This document shows positions 1 to 11,582 of a stretch of DNA of 64,000 nt, piece after piece. The stretch is from Protonemura montana (lineage: Eukaryota; Arthropoda; Insecta; Plecoptera; Nemouridae), in contig CANOQG010000007.1 in assembly GCA_947568835.1 (NCBI GenBank), forward strand, positions 868,001 through 932,000, given 5' to 3'. Below the pieces are notes generated by a model, which saw nothing but the letters and a program-made list of their open reading frames with translations, had not been told where the DNA came from and ran no database searches. Position 1 is the stretch's first letter, and the number at the start of each line of letters is the position of its first letter. The translations under genes were made by a program, and so were the position numbers.

Positions 1-660
1 TGTCCCATGTCCTGCTCCATGTCCTGCCCCATGTCCTGCCCCATGTCCTGCCCTATGTCCTGCCCCATGTCCTGCCCCATGTCCTGCCCCATGTCCTGCT
101 CCATGTCCTGCCCCATGTCCCATGTCCTGCCCCATGTCCTGCCCCATGTCCTGTCCCATGTCCTGCCTCATGTCCTGCCCCATGTACTGCCCCATGTCCT
201 GCCCCATGTCCTGCCCCATGTCCTGCCCCATGTCCTGTCCCATGTCCTGCCCCATGTCCTGCCCCATGTCCTGCTTCAAGTCCTGCCTCATGTCCTGCCC
301 CATGTCCTGCACCATGTCCTGCCCCATGTCCTGCCCCATGTCCTGCCGTATGTCCTGCACCATGTCCTGCCCCATGTCCTGCCCTATGTCCTGTCCCATG
401 TCCTGTCCCATGTCATGTCCCATGTCCTGCTCCATGTCCTGCCCCATGTCCTGCCCCATGTCCCATGTCCTGCCCCATGATCTGCCCCATGTCCTGCTCC
501 ATGTCCTCCCCCTGTCCTGCCCCATGTCCCATGTCGTGCCCCATGTCCTGCCCCATGTCCTGCCCCATGTCCTGCCCTATGTCCTGTCCCATGTCCTGCC
601 CCATGTCCTGCCCCATGTCCTGCCCTATGTCCTGCCCCTTGTCTTGCCCCATGTCCCATG

Positions 661-2170
661 TCCTGCACCATGTCCTGCCCCATGTCCTGCCCCATGTCCT
701 GCCCTATGTCCTGCCCCATGTCCTGCCCCATTTTCTGCTCCATGTCCTGCTCCATGTCCCATGTCATGCCCCATGTCCTGCCCCATGTCCTGCCCCATGT
801 CCTGTCCCATGTCCTGCTCCATGTCCTGCCCCATGTCTTACCCCATGTCCCATGTCCTGCCTCATGTCCTGCCACATGTCCTGCCCCATATCCTGCCCCA
901 TGTCCTGCCCCATGTCCTGCCCCATGTCCTGTCTCATGTCCTGCCCAATGTCCTGCCCCATGTCCTGCTCCATGTCCTGCCCCATGTCCTGCCCCATGTC
1001 CTGCCCCATGTCCTGCCCCATGTCCTGCCCTATGTCCTGCCCCATGTCCTGCCCCATGTCCTGCCCCATGTCCTGCCCTATGTCCTGCCCCATGTCCTGC
1101 CCCATGTCCTGCCCTATGTCCTGTCCCATGTCCTGTCCCATGTCATGTCCCATGTCCTGCTCCATGTCCTGCCCCATGTCCTGCCCCATGTCCTGCCCTA
1201 TGTCCTGCCCCATGTCCTGCCCCATGTCCTGCCCCATGTCCTGCTCCATGTCCTGCCCCATGTCCCATGTCCTGCCCCATGTCCTGCCCCATGTCCTGTC
1301 CCATGTCCTGCCTCATGTCCTGCCCCATGTACTGCCCCATGTCCTGCCCCATGTCCTGCCCCATGTCCTGCCCCATGTCCTGTCCCATGTCCTGCCCCAT
1401 GTCCTGCCCCATGTCCTGCTTCAAGTCCTGCCTCATGTCCTGCCCCATGTCCTGCCCCATGTCCTGCCCCATGTCCTGCCCCATGTCCTGCCGTATGTCC
1501 TGCACCATGTCCTGCCCCATGTCCTGCCCTATGTCCTGTCCCATGTCCTGTCCCATGTCATGTCCCATGTCCTGCTCCATATCCTGCCCCATGTCCTGCC
1601 CCATGTCCCATGTCCTGCCCCATGTCCTGCCCCATGTCCTGCCCCATGTCCTGCTCCATGTCCTCCCCCTGTCCTGCCTCATGTCCCATGTCCTTCCCCA
1701 TGTCCTGCCCCATGTCCTGCCCCATGTCCTGCCCCATGTCCTGTCCCATGTCCTGCCCCATGTTTTGCCCCATGTCCTGCCCCATGTCTTGTAATATGTC
1801 CTGTCCCATGTCCTGCCCCATGTCCTGCCCCATGTCCTGTCTCATGTCCTGCCTCATGTCCTACCCCATGTCCTGCCCTATGTCCTGCCCCATGTCCTGC
1901 CCCATGTCCTGCCCCATGTCCTGCCCCATGTCCTGCCCCATGTCCTGCCCCATGTCCTGCCCCATGGCCCATGTCCTGCCCCATGTCCTGCCCCTTGTCC
2001 TGTCCCATTTCCTGCCCCATGTCCTGCCCCATGTCCTGCCCCATGTCCTGCCCCATGTCCTGCCCCATGTGCTGCCCCATGTCCTGCCCCATGTCTTGCC
2101 CCATGTCCCGTGTCCTGCCCCATGTCCTGCCCCATGTCCTGCCCCATGTCCTGCCCCATGTCCTGTCCCA
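661..2170. repeat. Partial left-zone HOR copy (about 1.5 kb)
   Basis: The order of variant units here matches about 4954-6463 at a constant offset of 4293 bp. The matching landmarks include the GCTTCAAGTCC unit (1416 and 5709), the GTAATATG unit and the CCCGTG unit (2108 and 6401). Small differences exist: for example CCACATGTCC near 870 is CCCCATGTCC in the later copy, and a CTCCATATCC unit near 1573 is a normal unit there. This is therefore an older or independently drifting copy. The exact ends were not determined. Confidence 0.75.
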
Positions 2171-2544
2171 TGTCATGTCCCTTGTCCTGCTCCATGTCCT
2201 GCCCCATGTCCTGCCCCATGGCCTGCCCTATGTCCTGCCCCATGTCCTGCCCCATGTCCTGCCCCATGTCCTGCCCCATGTCCTGCCCCATGTCCTGCCC
2301 CATGTCCCATGTCCTGTCCCATGTCCTGCCCCATGTCCTGCCCCATGTCCTGCCCCATGTCCTGCCCCATGTCCTGCCCCATGTCTTGCCCCATGTCCCA
2401 TGTCCTGCCCCAAGTCCTGCCCCATGTCCTACCCCATGTCCTGCCCTATGTCCTGTCTTATGTCCTGCCCCATGTCCTGCCCCATGTCCTGCTCCATGTC
2501 CTTCCCCTGTCCTGCCCTATGTCCCATGTCCTGCCCCATGTCCT

Positions 2545-3076
2545 GCCTCATGTCCTGCCCCATGTCCTGCCCTATGTCCTGTCCCATGTCCTGCCCCATT
2601 TCCTGCCCCATCTCCTGCTCCATGTCCTGCCCCATGTCCTGCCCCATGTCCCATGTCCTGCCCCATGTCCTGCCCCATGTCCTGTCCCATGTCCTGCCTC
2701 ATGTCCTGCCCCATGTCCTGCCCCATGTCCTGCCCCATGTCCTGCCCCATGTCCTGTCCCATGTCCTGCCCCATGTCATGCCCCATGTCCTGCCCCATGT
2801 CCTGCCCCATGTCCCATGTCCTGCCCCATGGCCTGCCCTATGTCCTGTCCCATGTCCTGCCCCATTTCCTGCCCCATCTCCTGCTCCATGTCCTGCCCCA
2901 TGTCCTGCCCCATGTCCCATGTCCTGCCCCATGTCCTGCCCCATGTCCTGTCCCATGTCCTGCCTCATGTCCTGCCCCATGTCCTGCCCCATGTCCTGCC
3001 CCATGTCCTGCCCCATGTCCTGTCCCATGTCCTGCCCCATGTCATGCCCCATGTCCTGCCCCATGTCCTGCCCCAT
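2545..3076. repeat. 266-bp local tandem duplication
   Basis: The block around 2566-2810, which contains the ATTTCC, CATCTCC and GTCATG variant units, is repeated at 2832-3076 with an offset of 266 bp. The left edge of the second copy carries ATGGCCTGCC where the first has ATGTCCTGCC. The duplication is not seen in the related block at 4160-4541, so it arose after those two blocks separated. Confidence 0.75.
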
Positions 3077-4429
3077 GTCCCATGTCCTGCCCCATGTCCT
3101 GCCCTTTGTCCTGTCCCATTTCCTGCCCCATGTCCTGGCCTATGTCCCGCCCCATGTCCTGCCCCATGTCCTGCCCCATGTTCTGCCCCATGTCCTGTCC
3201 CATGTCTTGCCCCATGTCCCATGTCCTGCCCCATGTCCTGCCCCATGTCCTGCCCCATGTCCTTCCCTATGTCCTGTCCCATGTCCTGCCCCATGTCCTG
3301 TCCCATGTCCTGCCTCATGTCCTGCCCCATGTACTGCCCCATGTCCTGCCCCATGTCCTGCCCCATGTCCTGCCCCATGTCCTGTCCCATGTCCTGCCCC
3401 ATGTCCTGCCACATGTCCTGCTTCAAGTCCTGCCTCATGTCCTGCCCCATGTCCTGCCCCATGTCCTGCCCCATGTCCTGCCCCATGTCCTGCCGTATGT
3501 CCTGCACCATGTCCTGCCCCATGTCCTGCCCTATGTCCTGTCCCATGTCCTGTCCTATGTCATGTCCCATGTCCTGCTCCATGTCCTGCCCCATGTCCTG
3601 CCCCATGTCCCATGTCCTGCCCCATGATCTGCCCCATGTCCTGCTCCATGTCCTCCCCCTGTCCTGCCCCATGTCCCATGTCCTGCCCCATGTCCTGCCC
3701 CATGTCCTGCCCCATGTCCTGCCCTATGTCCTGTCCCATGTCCTGCCCCATGTCCTGCCCCATGTCCTGCCCTATGTCCTGCCCCTTGTCTTGCCCCATG
3801 TCCCATGTCCTGCACCATGTCCTGCCCCATGTCCTGCCCCATGTCCTGCCCCATGTCCTGCCCTATGTCCTGTCTTATGTCCTGCCCCATGTCCTGCCCC
3901 ATGTCCTGTCCCATGTCATGTCCCATGTCCTGCTCCATGTCCTGCCCCATGTCCTGCCCCTTGGCCTGCCCTATGTCCTGCCCCATGTCCTGCCCCATGT
4001 CCTGCACCATGTCCTGCCCCATGTCCTGCCCCATGTCCTGCCCCATGTCCCATGTCCTGCCCCATGTCCTGCCCCATGTTCTGCCCCATGTCCTGCCCCA
4101 TGTCCTGCCCCATGTCTTGCCCCATGTCCCATGTCCTGCCCCATGTCCTGCCCCATGTCCTACCCCATGTCCTGCCCTTTGTCCTGTCTTGTGTCCTGCC
4201 CCATGTCCTGCCCCATGTCCTGCTCCATGTCCTTCCCCTGTCCTGCCCTATGTCCCATGTCCTGCCCCATGTCCTGCCTCATGTCCTGCCCCATGTCCTG
4301 CCCTATGTCCTGTCCCATGTCCTGCCCCATTTCCTGCCCCATCTCCTGCTCCATGTCCTGCCCCATGTCCTGCCCCATGTCCCATGTCCTGCCCCATGTC
4401 CTGCCCCATGTCCTGTCCCATGTCCTGCC

Positions 4430-6731
4430 TCATGTCCTGCCCCATGTCCTGCCCCATGTCCTGCCCCATGTCCTGCCCCATGTCCTGTCCCATGTCCTGC
4501 CCCATGTCATGCCCCATGTCCTGCCCCATGTCCTGCCCCATGTCCCATGTCCTGCCCCATGTCCTGCCCTTTGTCCTGTCCCATTTCCTGCCCCATGTCC
4601 TGGCCTATGTCCCGCCCCATGTCCTGCCCCATGTCCTGCCCCATGTTCTGCCCCATGTCCTGTCCCATGTCTTGCCCCATGTCCCATGTCCTGCCCCATG
4701 TCCTGCCCCATGTCCTGCCCCATGTCCTTCCCTATGTCCTGTCCCATGTCCTGCCCCATGATCTGCCCCATGTCCTGCTCCATGTCCTCCCCCTGTCCTG
4801 CCCCATGTCCCATGTCCTGCCCCATGTCCTGCCCCATGTCCTGCCCCATGTCCTGCCCTATGTCCTGTCCCATGTCCTGCCCCATGTCCTGCCCCATGTC
4901 CTGCCCTATGTCCTGCCCCTTGTCTTGCCCCATGTCCCATGTCCTGCACCATGTCCTGCCCCATGTCCTGCCCCATGTCCTGCCCTATGTCCTGCCCCAT
5001 GTCCTGCCCCATTTTCTGCTCCATGTCCCGCCCCATGTCCTGCTCCATGTCCCATGTCATGCCCCATGTCCTGCCCCATGTCCTGCCCCATGTCCTGTCC
5101 CATGTCCTGCTCCATGTCCTGCCCCATGTCTTACCCCATGTCCCATGTCCTGCCTCATGTCCTGCCCCATGTCCTGCCCCATATCCTGCCCCATGTCCTG
5201 CCCCATGTCCTGCCCCATGTCCTGTCTCATGTCCTGCCCAATGTCCTGCCCCATGTCCTGCTCCATGTCCTGCCCCATGTCCTGCCCCATGTCCTGCCCC
5301 ATGTCCTGCCCCATGTCCTGCCCTATGTCCTGCCCCATGTCCTGCCCTATGTCCTGCCCCATGTCCTGCCCTATGTCCTGCCCCATGTCCTGCCCCATGT
5401 CCTGCCCTATGTCCTGTCCCATGTCCTGTCCCATGTCATGTCCCATGTCCTGCTCCATGTCCTGCCCCATGTCCTGCCCCATGTCCTGCCCTATGTCCTG
5501 CCCCATGTCCTGCCCCATGTCCTGCCCCATGTCCTGCTCCATGTCCTGCCCCATGTCCCATGTCCTGCCCCATGTCCTGCCCCATGTCCTGTCCCATGTC
5601 CTGCCTCATGTCCTGCCCCATGTACTGCCCCATGTCCTGCCCCATGTCCTGCCCCATGTCCTGCCCCATGTCCTGTCCCATGTCCTGCCCCATGTCCTGC
5701 CCCATGTCCTGCTTCAAGTCCTGCCTCATGTCCTGCCCCATGTCCTGCCCCATGTCCTGCCCCATGTCCTGCCCCATGTCCTGCCGTATGTCCTGCACCA
5801 TGTCCTGCCCCATGTCCTGCCCTATGTCCTGTCCCATGTCCTGTCCCATGTCATGTCCCATGTCCTGCTCCATGTCCTGCCCCATGTCCTGCCCCATGTC
5901 CCATGTCCTGCCCCATGTCCTGCCCCATGTCCTGCCCCATGTCCTGCTCCATGTCCTCCCCCTGTCCTGCCTCATGTCCCATGTCCTTCCCCATGTCCTG
6001 CCCCATGTCCTGCCCCATGTCCTGCCCCATGTCCTGTCCCATGTCCTGCCCCATGTTTTGCCCCATGTCCTGCCCCATGTCCTGTAATATGTCCTGTCCC
6101 ATGTCCTGCCCCATGTCCTGCCCCATGTCCTGTCTCATGTCCTGCCTCATGTCCTACCCCATGTCCTGCCCTATGTCCTGCCCCATGTCCTGCCCCATGT
6201 CCTGCCCCATGTCCTGCCCCATGTCCTGCCCCATGTCCTGCCCCATGTCCTGCCCCATGGCCCATGTCCTGCCCCATGTCCTGCCCCTTGTCCTGTCCCA
6301 TTTCCTGCCCCATGTCCTGCCCCATGTCCTGCCCCATGTCCTGCCCCATGTCCTGCGCCATGTCCTGCCCCATGTCCTGCCCCATGTCTTGCCCCATGTC
6401 CCGTGTCCTGCCCCATGTCCTGCCCCATGTCCTGCCCCATGTCCTGCCCTATGTCCTGTCTCATGTCCTGCCCCATGTCCTGCCCCATGTCCTGTCCCAT
6501 GTCATGTCCCTTGTCCTGCTCCATGTCCTGCCCCATGTCCTGCCCCATGGCCTGCCCTATGTCCTGCCCCATGTCCTGCCTCATGTCCTGCCCCATGTCC
6601 TGCCCTATGTCCTGTCCCATGTCCTGCCCCATTTCCTGCCCCATCTCCTGCTCCATGTCCTGCCCCATGTCCTGCCCCATGTCCCATGTCCTGCCCCATG
6701 TCCTGCCCCATGTCCTGTCCCATGTCCTGCC
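4430..6731. repeat. Left-zone HOR, full copy A (2302 bp period)
   Basis: Landmarks in this copy recur 2302 bp downstream. The pair TCCTGGCCTATGTCCCGCC (near 4600) and the ATTTTCTG unit (near 5010) both reappear at +2302. The GATCTG variant whose TGA ends at 4761 reappears ending at 7063. After about 5.55 kb the offset to copy B drops to 2211, then to 2199, so copy B is shorter. The phase of the boundaries is arbitrary, because a tandem repeat has no natural start. Confidence 0.8.
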
Positions 6732-8930
6732 TCATGTCCTGCCCCATGTCCTGCCCCATGTCCTGCCCCATGTCCTGCCCCATGTCCTGTCCCATGTCCT
6801 GCCCCATGTCATGCCCCATGTCCTGCCCCATGTCCTGCCCCATGTCCCATGTCCTGCCCCATGTCCTGCCCTTTGTCCTGTCCCATTTCCTGCCCCATGT
6901 CCTGGCCTATGTCCCGCCCCATGTCCTGCCCCATGTCCTGCCCCATGTTCTGCCCCATGTCCTGTCCCATGTCTTGCCCCATGTCCCATGTCCTGCCCCA
7001 TGTCCTGCCCCATGTCCTGCCCCATGTCCTTCCCTATGTCCTGTCCCATGTCCTGCCCCATGATCTGCCCCATGTCCTGCTCCATGTCCTCCCCCTGTCC
7101 TGCCCCATGTCCCATGTCCTGCCCCATGTCCTGCCCCATGTCCTGCCCCATGTCCTGCCCTATGTCCTGTCCCATGTCCTGCCCCATGTCCTGCCCCATG
7201 TCCTGCCCTATGTCCTGCCCCTTGTCTTGCCCCATGTCCCATGTCCTGCACCATGTCCTGCCCCATGTCCTGCCCCATGTCCTGCCCTATGTCCTGCCCC
7301 ATGTCCTGCCCCATTTTCTGCTCCATGTCCCGCCCCATGTCCTGCTCCATGTCCCATGTCATGCCCCATGTCCTGCCCCATGTCCTGCCCCATGTCCTGT
7401 CCCATGTCCTGCTCCATGTCCTGCCCCATGTCTTACCCCATGTCCCATGTCCTGCCTCATGTCCTGCCCCATGTCCTGCCCCATATCCTGCCCCATGTCC
7501 TGCCCCATGTCCTGCCCCATGTCCTGTCTCATGTCCTGCCCAATGTCCTGCCCCATGTCCTGCTCCATGTCCTGCCCCATGTCCTGCCCCATGTCCTGCC
7601 CCATGTCCTGCCCCATGTCCTGCCCTATGTCCTGCCCCATGTCCTGCCCCATGTCCTGCCCCATGTCCTGCCCTATGTCCTGCCCCATGTCCTGCCCCAT
7701 GTCCTGCCCTATGTCCTGTCCCATGTCCTGTCCCATGTCATGTCCCATGTCCTGCTCCATGTCCTGCCCCATGTCCTGCCCCATGTCCTGCCCCATGTCC
7801 TGTCCCATGTCCTGCCTCATGTCCTGCCCCATGTACTGCCCCATGTCCTGCCCCATGTCCTGCCCCATGTCCTGCCCCATGTCCTGTCCCATGTCCTGCC
7901 CCATGTCCTGCCCCATGTCCTGCTTCAAGTCCTGCCTCATGTCCTGCCCCATGTCCTGCCCCATGTCCTGCCCCATGTCCTGCCCCATGTCCTGCCGTAT
8001 GTCCTGCACCATGTCCTGCCCCATGTCCTGCCCTATGTCCTGTCCCATGTCCTGTCCCATGTCATGTCCCATGTCCTGCTCCATGTCCTGCCCCATGTCC
8101 TGCCCCATGTCCCATGTCCTGCCCCATGTCCTGCCCCATGTCCTGCCCCATGTCCTGCTCCATGTCCTCCCCCTGTCCTGCCTCATGTCCCATGTCCTTC
8201 CCCATGTCCTGCCCCATGTCCTGCCCCATGTCCTGTCCCATGTCCTGCCCCATGTTTTGCCCCATGTCCTGCCCCATGTCCTGTAATATGTCCTGTCCCA
8301 TGTCCTGCCCCATGTCCTGCCCCATGTCCTGTCTCATGTCCTGCCTCATGTCCTACCCCATGTCCTGCCCTATGTCCTGCCCCATGTCCTGCCCCATGTC
8401 CTGCCCCATGTCCTGCCCCATGTCCTGCCCCATGTCCTGCCCCATGTCCTGCCCCATGGCCCATGTCCTGCCCCATGTCCTGCCCCTTGTCCTGTCCCAT
8501 TTCCTGCCCCATGTCCTGCCCCATGTCCTGCCCCATGTCCTGCCCCATGTCCTGCGCCATGTCCTGCCCCATGTCCTGCCCCATGTCTTGCCCCATGTCC
8601 CGTGTCCTGCCCCATGTCCTGCCCCATGTCCTGCCCCATGTCCTGCCCTATGTCCTGTCTCATGTCCTGCCCCATGTCCTGCCCCATGTCCTGTCCCATG
8701 TCATGTCCCTTGTCCTGCTCCATGTCCTGCCCCATGTCCTGCCCCATGGCCTGCCCTATGTCCTGCCCCATGTCCTGCCCCATGTCCTGCCCCATGTCCT
8801 GCCCCATGTCCTGCCCCATGTCCTGCCCCATGTCCCATGTCCTGCCCCATGTCCTGCCCCATGTCCTGCCCCATGTCCTGCCCCATGTCCTGCCCCATGT
8901 CTTGCCCCATGTCCCATGTCCTGCCCCATG
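6732..8930. repeat. Left-zone HOR, full copy B (about 2.2 kb)
   Basis: This copy follows copy A at an offset of 2302 bp and then shows two internal losses. A 91-bp loss lies between about 7.75 and 7.80 kb (the offset becomes 2211, as shown by GCTTCAAGTCC at 5709 and 7920). A 12-bp loss, one unit, lies near 8.22 kb (the offset becomes 2199, as shown by CCCGTG at 6401 and 8600). The 91-bp step is seven units plus 7 bp, that is, seven 12-mers and one truncated 7-mer. Units are therefore gained and lost in whole-unit steps. Confidence 0.8.
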
Positions 8931-9430
8931 TCCTGCCCCATGTCCTACCCCATGTCCTGCCCTATGTCCTGTCTTATGTCCTGCCCCATGTCCTGCCCCA
9001 TGTCCTGCTCCATGTCCTTCCCCTGTCCTGCCCTATGTCCCATGTCCTGCGCCATGTCCTGCCCCATGTCCTGTCCCATGTCATGTCCCATGTCCTGCTC
9101 CATGTCCTGCCCCATGTCCTGCCCCATGGCCTGCCCTATGTCCTGCCCCATGTCCTGCCCCATGTCCTGCCCCATGTCCTGCCCCATGTCCTGCCCCATG
9201 TCCTGCCCCATGTCCCATGTCCTGCCCCATGATCTGCCCCATGTCCTGCCCCATGTCCTGCCCCATGTCCTGCCCCATGTCTTGCCCCATGTCCCATGTC
9301 CTGCCCCATGTCCTGCCCCATGTCCTACCCCATGTCCTGCCCTATGTCCTGTCTTATGTCCTGCCCCATGTCCTGCCCCATGTCCTGCTCCATGTCCTTC
9401 CCCTGTCCTGCCCTATGTCCCATGTCCTGC
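8701..9430. repeat. 380-bp local tandem duplication at the left/middle zone transition
   Basis: Unit order at about 8701-9050 recurs at 9081-9430 with an offset of 380 bp. Differences mark the copies: the first has GTCATGTCCCTTGTCC where the second has GTCATGTCCCATGTCC, and the second carries the GATCTG variant (TGA ending at 9232). That variant and its context then recur through the middle zone, so this block is the junction where middle-zone organisation begins. Confidence 0.75.
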
Positions 9431-11582
9431 CCCATGTCCTGCCTCATGTCCTGCCCCATGTCCTGCCCTATGTCCTGTCCCATGTCCTGCCCCATTTCCT
9501 GCCCCATCTCCTGCTCCATGTCCTGCCCCATGTCCTGCCCCATATCCCATGTCCTGCCCCATGTCCTGCCCCATGTCCTGTCCCATGTCCTGCCTCATGT
9601 CCTGCCCCATGTCCTGCCCCATGTCCTGCCCCATGTCCTGCCCCATGTCCTGTCCCATGTCCTGCCCCATGTCATGCCCCATGTCCTGCCCCATGTCCTG
9701 CCCCATGTCCCATGTCCTGCCCCATGTCCTGCCCTTTGTCCTGTCCCATTTCCTGCCCCATGTCCTGCCCTATGTCCTGTCTTATGTCCTGCCCCATGTC
9801 CTGCCCCATGTCCTGCTCCATGTCCTGCCCCATGTCCTGCTCCATGTCCCATGTCCTGCCCCATGTCCTGCCCCATGTCCTGTCCCATGTCCTGCCTCAT
9901 GTCCTGCCCCATGTCCTGCCCCATGTCCTGCCCCATGTCCTGCCCCATGTCCTGTCCCATGTCCTGCCCCATGTCATGCCCCATGTCCTGCCCCATGTCC
10001 TGCCCCATGTCCCATGTCCTGCCCCATGTCCTGCCCTTTGTCCTGTCCCATTTCCTGCCCCATGTCCTGCCCCATGTCCTGCCCCATGTCCTGCCCCATG
10101 TCCTGCCCCATGTCCTGCTCCATGTCCTCCCCCTGTCCTGCCCCATGTCCCATGTCCTGCCCCATGTCCTGCCCCATGTCCTTCCCCATGTCCTGCCCCA
10201 TGTCCTGCCCTATGTCCTGCCCCATGTCTTGCCCCATGTCCCATGTCCTGCCCCATGTCCTGCCCCATGTCCCATGTCCTGCCCCATGTCCTGCCCCTTG
10301 TCCTGTCCCATTTCCTGCCCCATGTCCTACCCCATGTCCTGCCCCATGTCCTGCCCCATGTCCTGCCCCATGTCCTGCCTCATGTCCTGCCCCATGTCTT
10401 GCCCCATGTCCCATGTCCTGCCCCATGTCCTGCCCCATGTCCTGCCCCATGTCCTGCCCTATGTCCTGTCTTATGTCCTGCCCCATGTAATGCCCCATGT
10501 CCTGCTCCATGTCCTCCCCCTGTCCTGCCCTATGTCTTATGTCCTGCCCTATGTCCTGCCTCATGTCCTGCCCCATGTCCTGCCCTATGTCCTGTCCCAT
10601 GTCCTGCCCCATTTCCTGCCCCATGTCCTGCTCCATGTCCTGCCCCATGTCCTGCCCCATGTCCCGCTCCATGTCCTCCCCCTGTCCTGCCTCATGTCCC
10701 ATGTCCTGCCCCATGTCCTGCCCCATGTCCTGCCCCATGTCCTGCCCCATGTCCAGTCCCATGTCCTGCCCCATGTTTTGCCCCATGTCCTGTCCAATGT
10801 CCTGCCTCATGTCCTGCCCCATGTCCTGCCCCATGTCCTGCCCCATGTCCTGCCCCATGTCCTGCCCTATGTCCTGCCCCATGTCCTGCCCCATGTCCTG
10901 CCCTATGTCCTGTCCCATGTCCTGTCCCATGTCCTGCCCCATGTCCTGCCCCATGTCCTTCCCTATGTCCTGTCCCATGTCCTGCCCCATGTCCTGCCCC
11001 ATGTCCTGCTCCATGTCCTGTCCCATGTCCTGCCCCATGTCCTGCCCCATGTCCTGCCCCATGTCCTGCCCTATGTCCTGTCCCATGTCCTGCCCCATGT
11101 CCTGCCCCATGTCCTGCCCCATGTCATGCTCCATGTCTTTCCCCATGTCCCATGTCCTGCCTCATGTCCTGCCCCATGTCCTGCCCCATAGCCTGGCCAA
11201 TGTCCTGCCCCATGTCCTGTCCCATGTCCTGCCCCATGTTTTGCCCCATGTCCTGCCCCATGTCCTGCCCTATGTCCTGTCCCATGTCCTGCCCCATGTC
11301 CTGCCCCATGACCTGTCCCATGTCCTGCCTCATGTCCTACCCCATGTCCTGCCCTATGTCCTGCCCCATGTCCTGCCCCATGTCCTGCCCCATGTCCTGC
11401 GCCATGTCCTGCCCCATGTCCTGTCCCATGTCATGTCCCATGTCCTGCTCCATGTCCTGCCCCATGTCCTGCCCCATGGCCTGCCCTATGTCCTGCCCCA
11501 TGTCCTGCCCCATGTCCTGCCCCATGTCCTGCCCCATGTCCTGCCCCATGTCCTGCCCCATGTCCCATGTCCTGCCCCATGA
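9233..11582. repeat. 2350-bp tandem repeat, copy 1
   Basis: The phase is set by the GATCTG variant, whose TGA codons end at 9232, 11,582 and 13,932. Copy 1 and copy 2 run in register for 2350 bp with no indel that I could find. I found three base differences: A at 9544 (G at 11,894), T at 10,614 (A at 12,964) and A at 11,126 (C at 13,476). This is about 99.9% identity, the most recent duplication I can show in the window. The copy contains the first CATGTAATG (TAA 10,488-10,490) and the first CATAGCCTGGCCAATG (TAG 11,189-11,191). Confidence 0.9.

Larger units (their letters stand above)
1..10490. repeat. Left zone of the array: 2.2-2.3 kb higher-order repeats and their fragments
   Basis: This zone is defined by private variant units. 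CTGCTTCAAG starts at 271, 1416, 3418, 5709 and 7920. The GTAATATG variant ends its TAA near 1794, 6087 and 8286. CATGTCCCGTGTCC has its CCG at 2108, 6401 and 8600. The marker CATAGCCTGGCCAATG, found 36 times further right, is absent here; its first copy is at 11,187. Shared segments recur at offsets of 3147 bp (about 122-660 onto 3269-3807), 4293 bp (about 661-2170 onto 4954-6463), 1731 bp (2429-2810 onto 4160-4541) and 2302 bp (see the copies below). The last part, from about 9.2 kb, already has middle-zone structure, so the zones grade into each other through a mosaic and not at a sharp junction. Confidence 0.85.

Noticed and set aside
9974-11146. 390-codon - strand frame reading GQDM and GAGH repeats
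   Set aside because: Same arithmetic on the other strand. It ends wherever a common CCCTATG or CCTCATG unit falls in the stop-making frame, and identical frames recur with each tandem copy.
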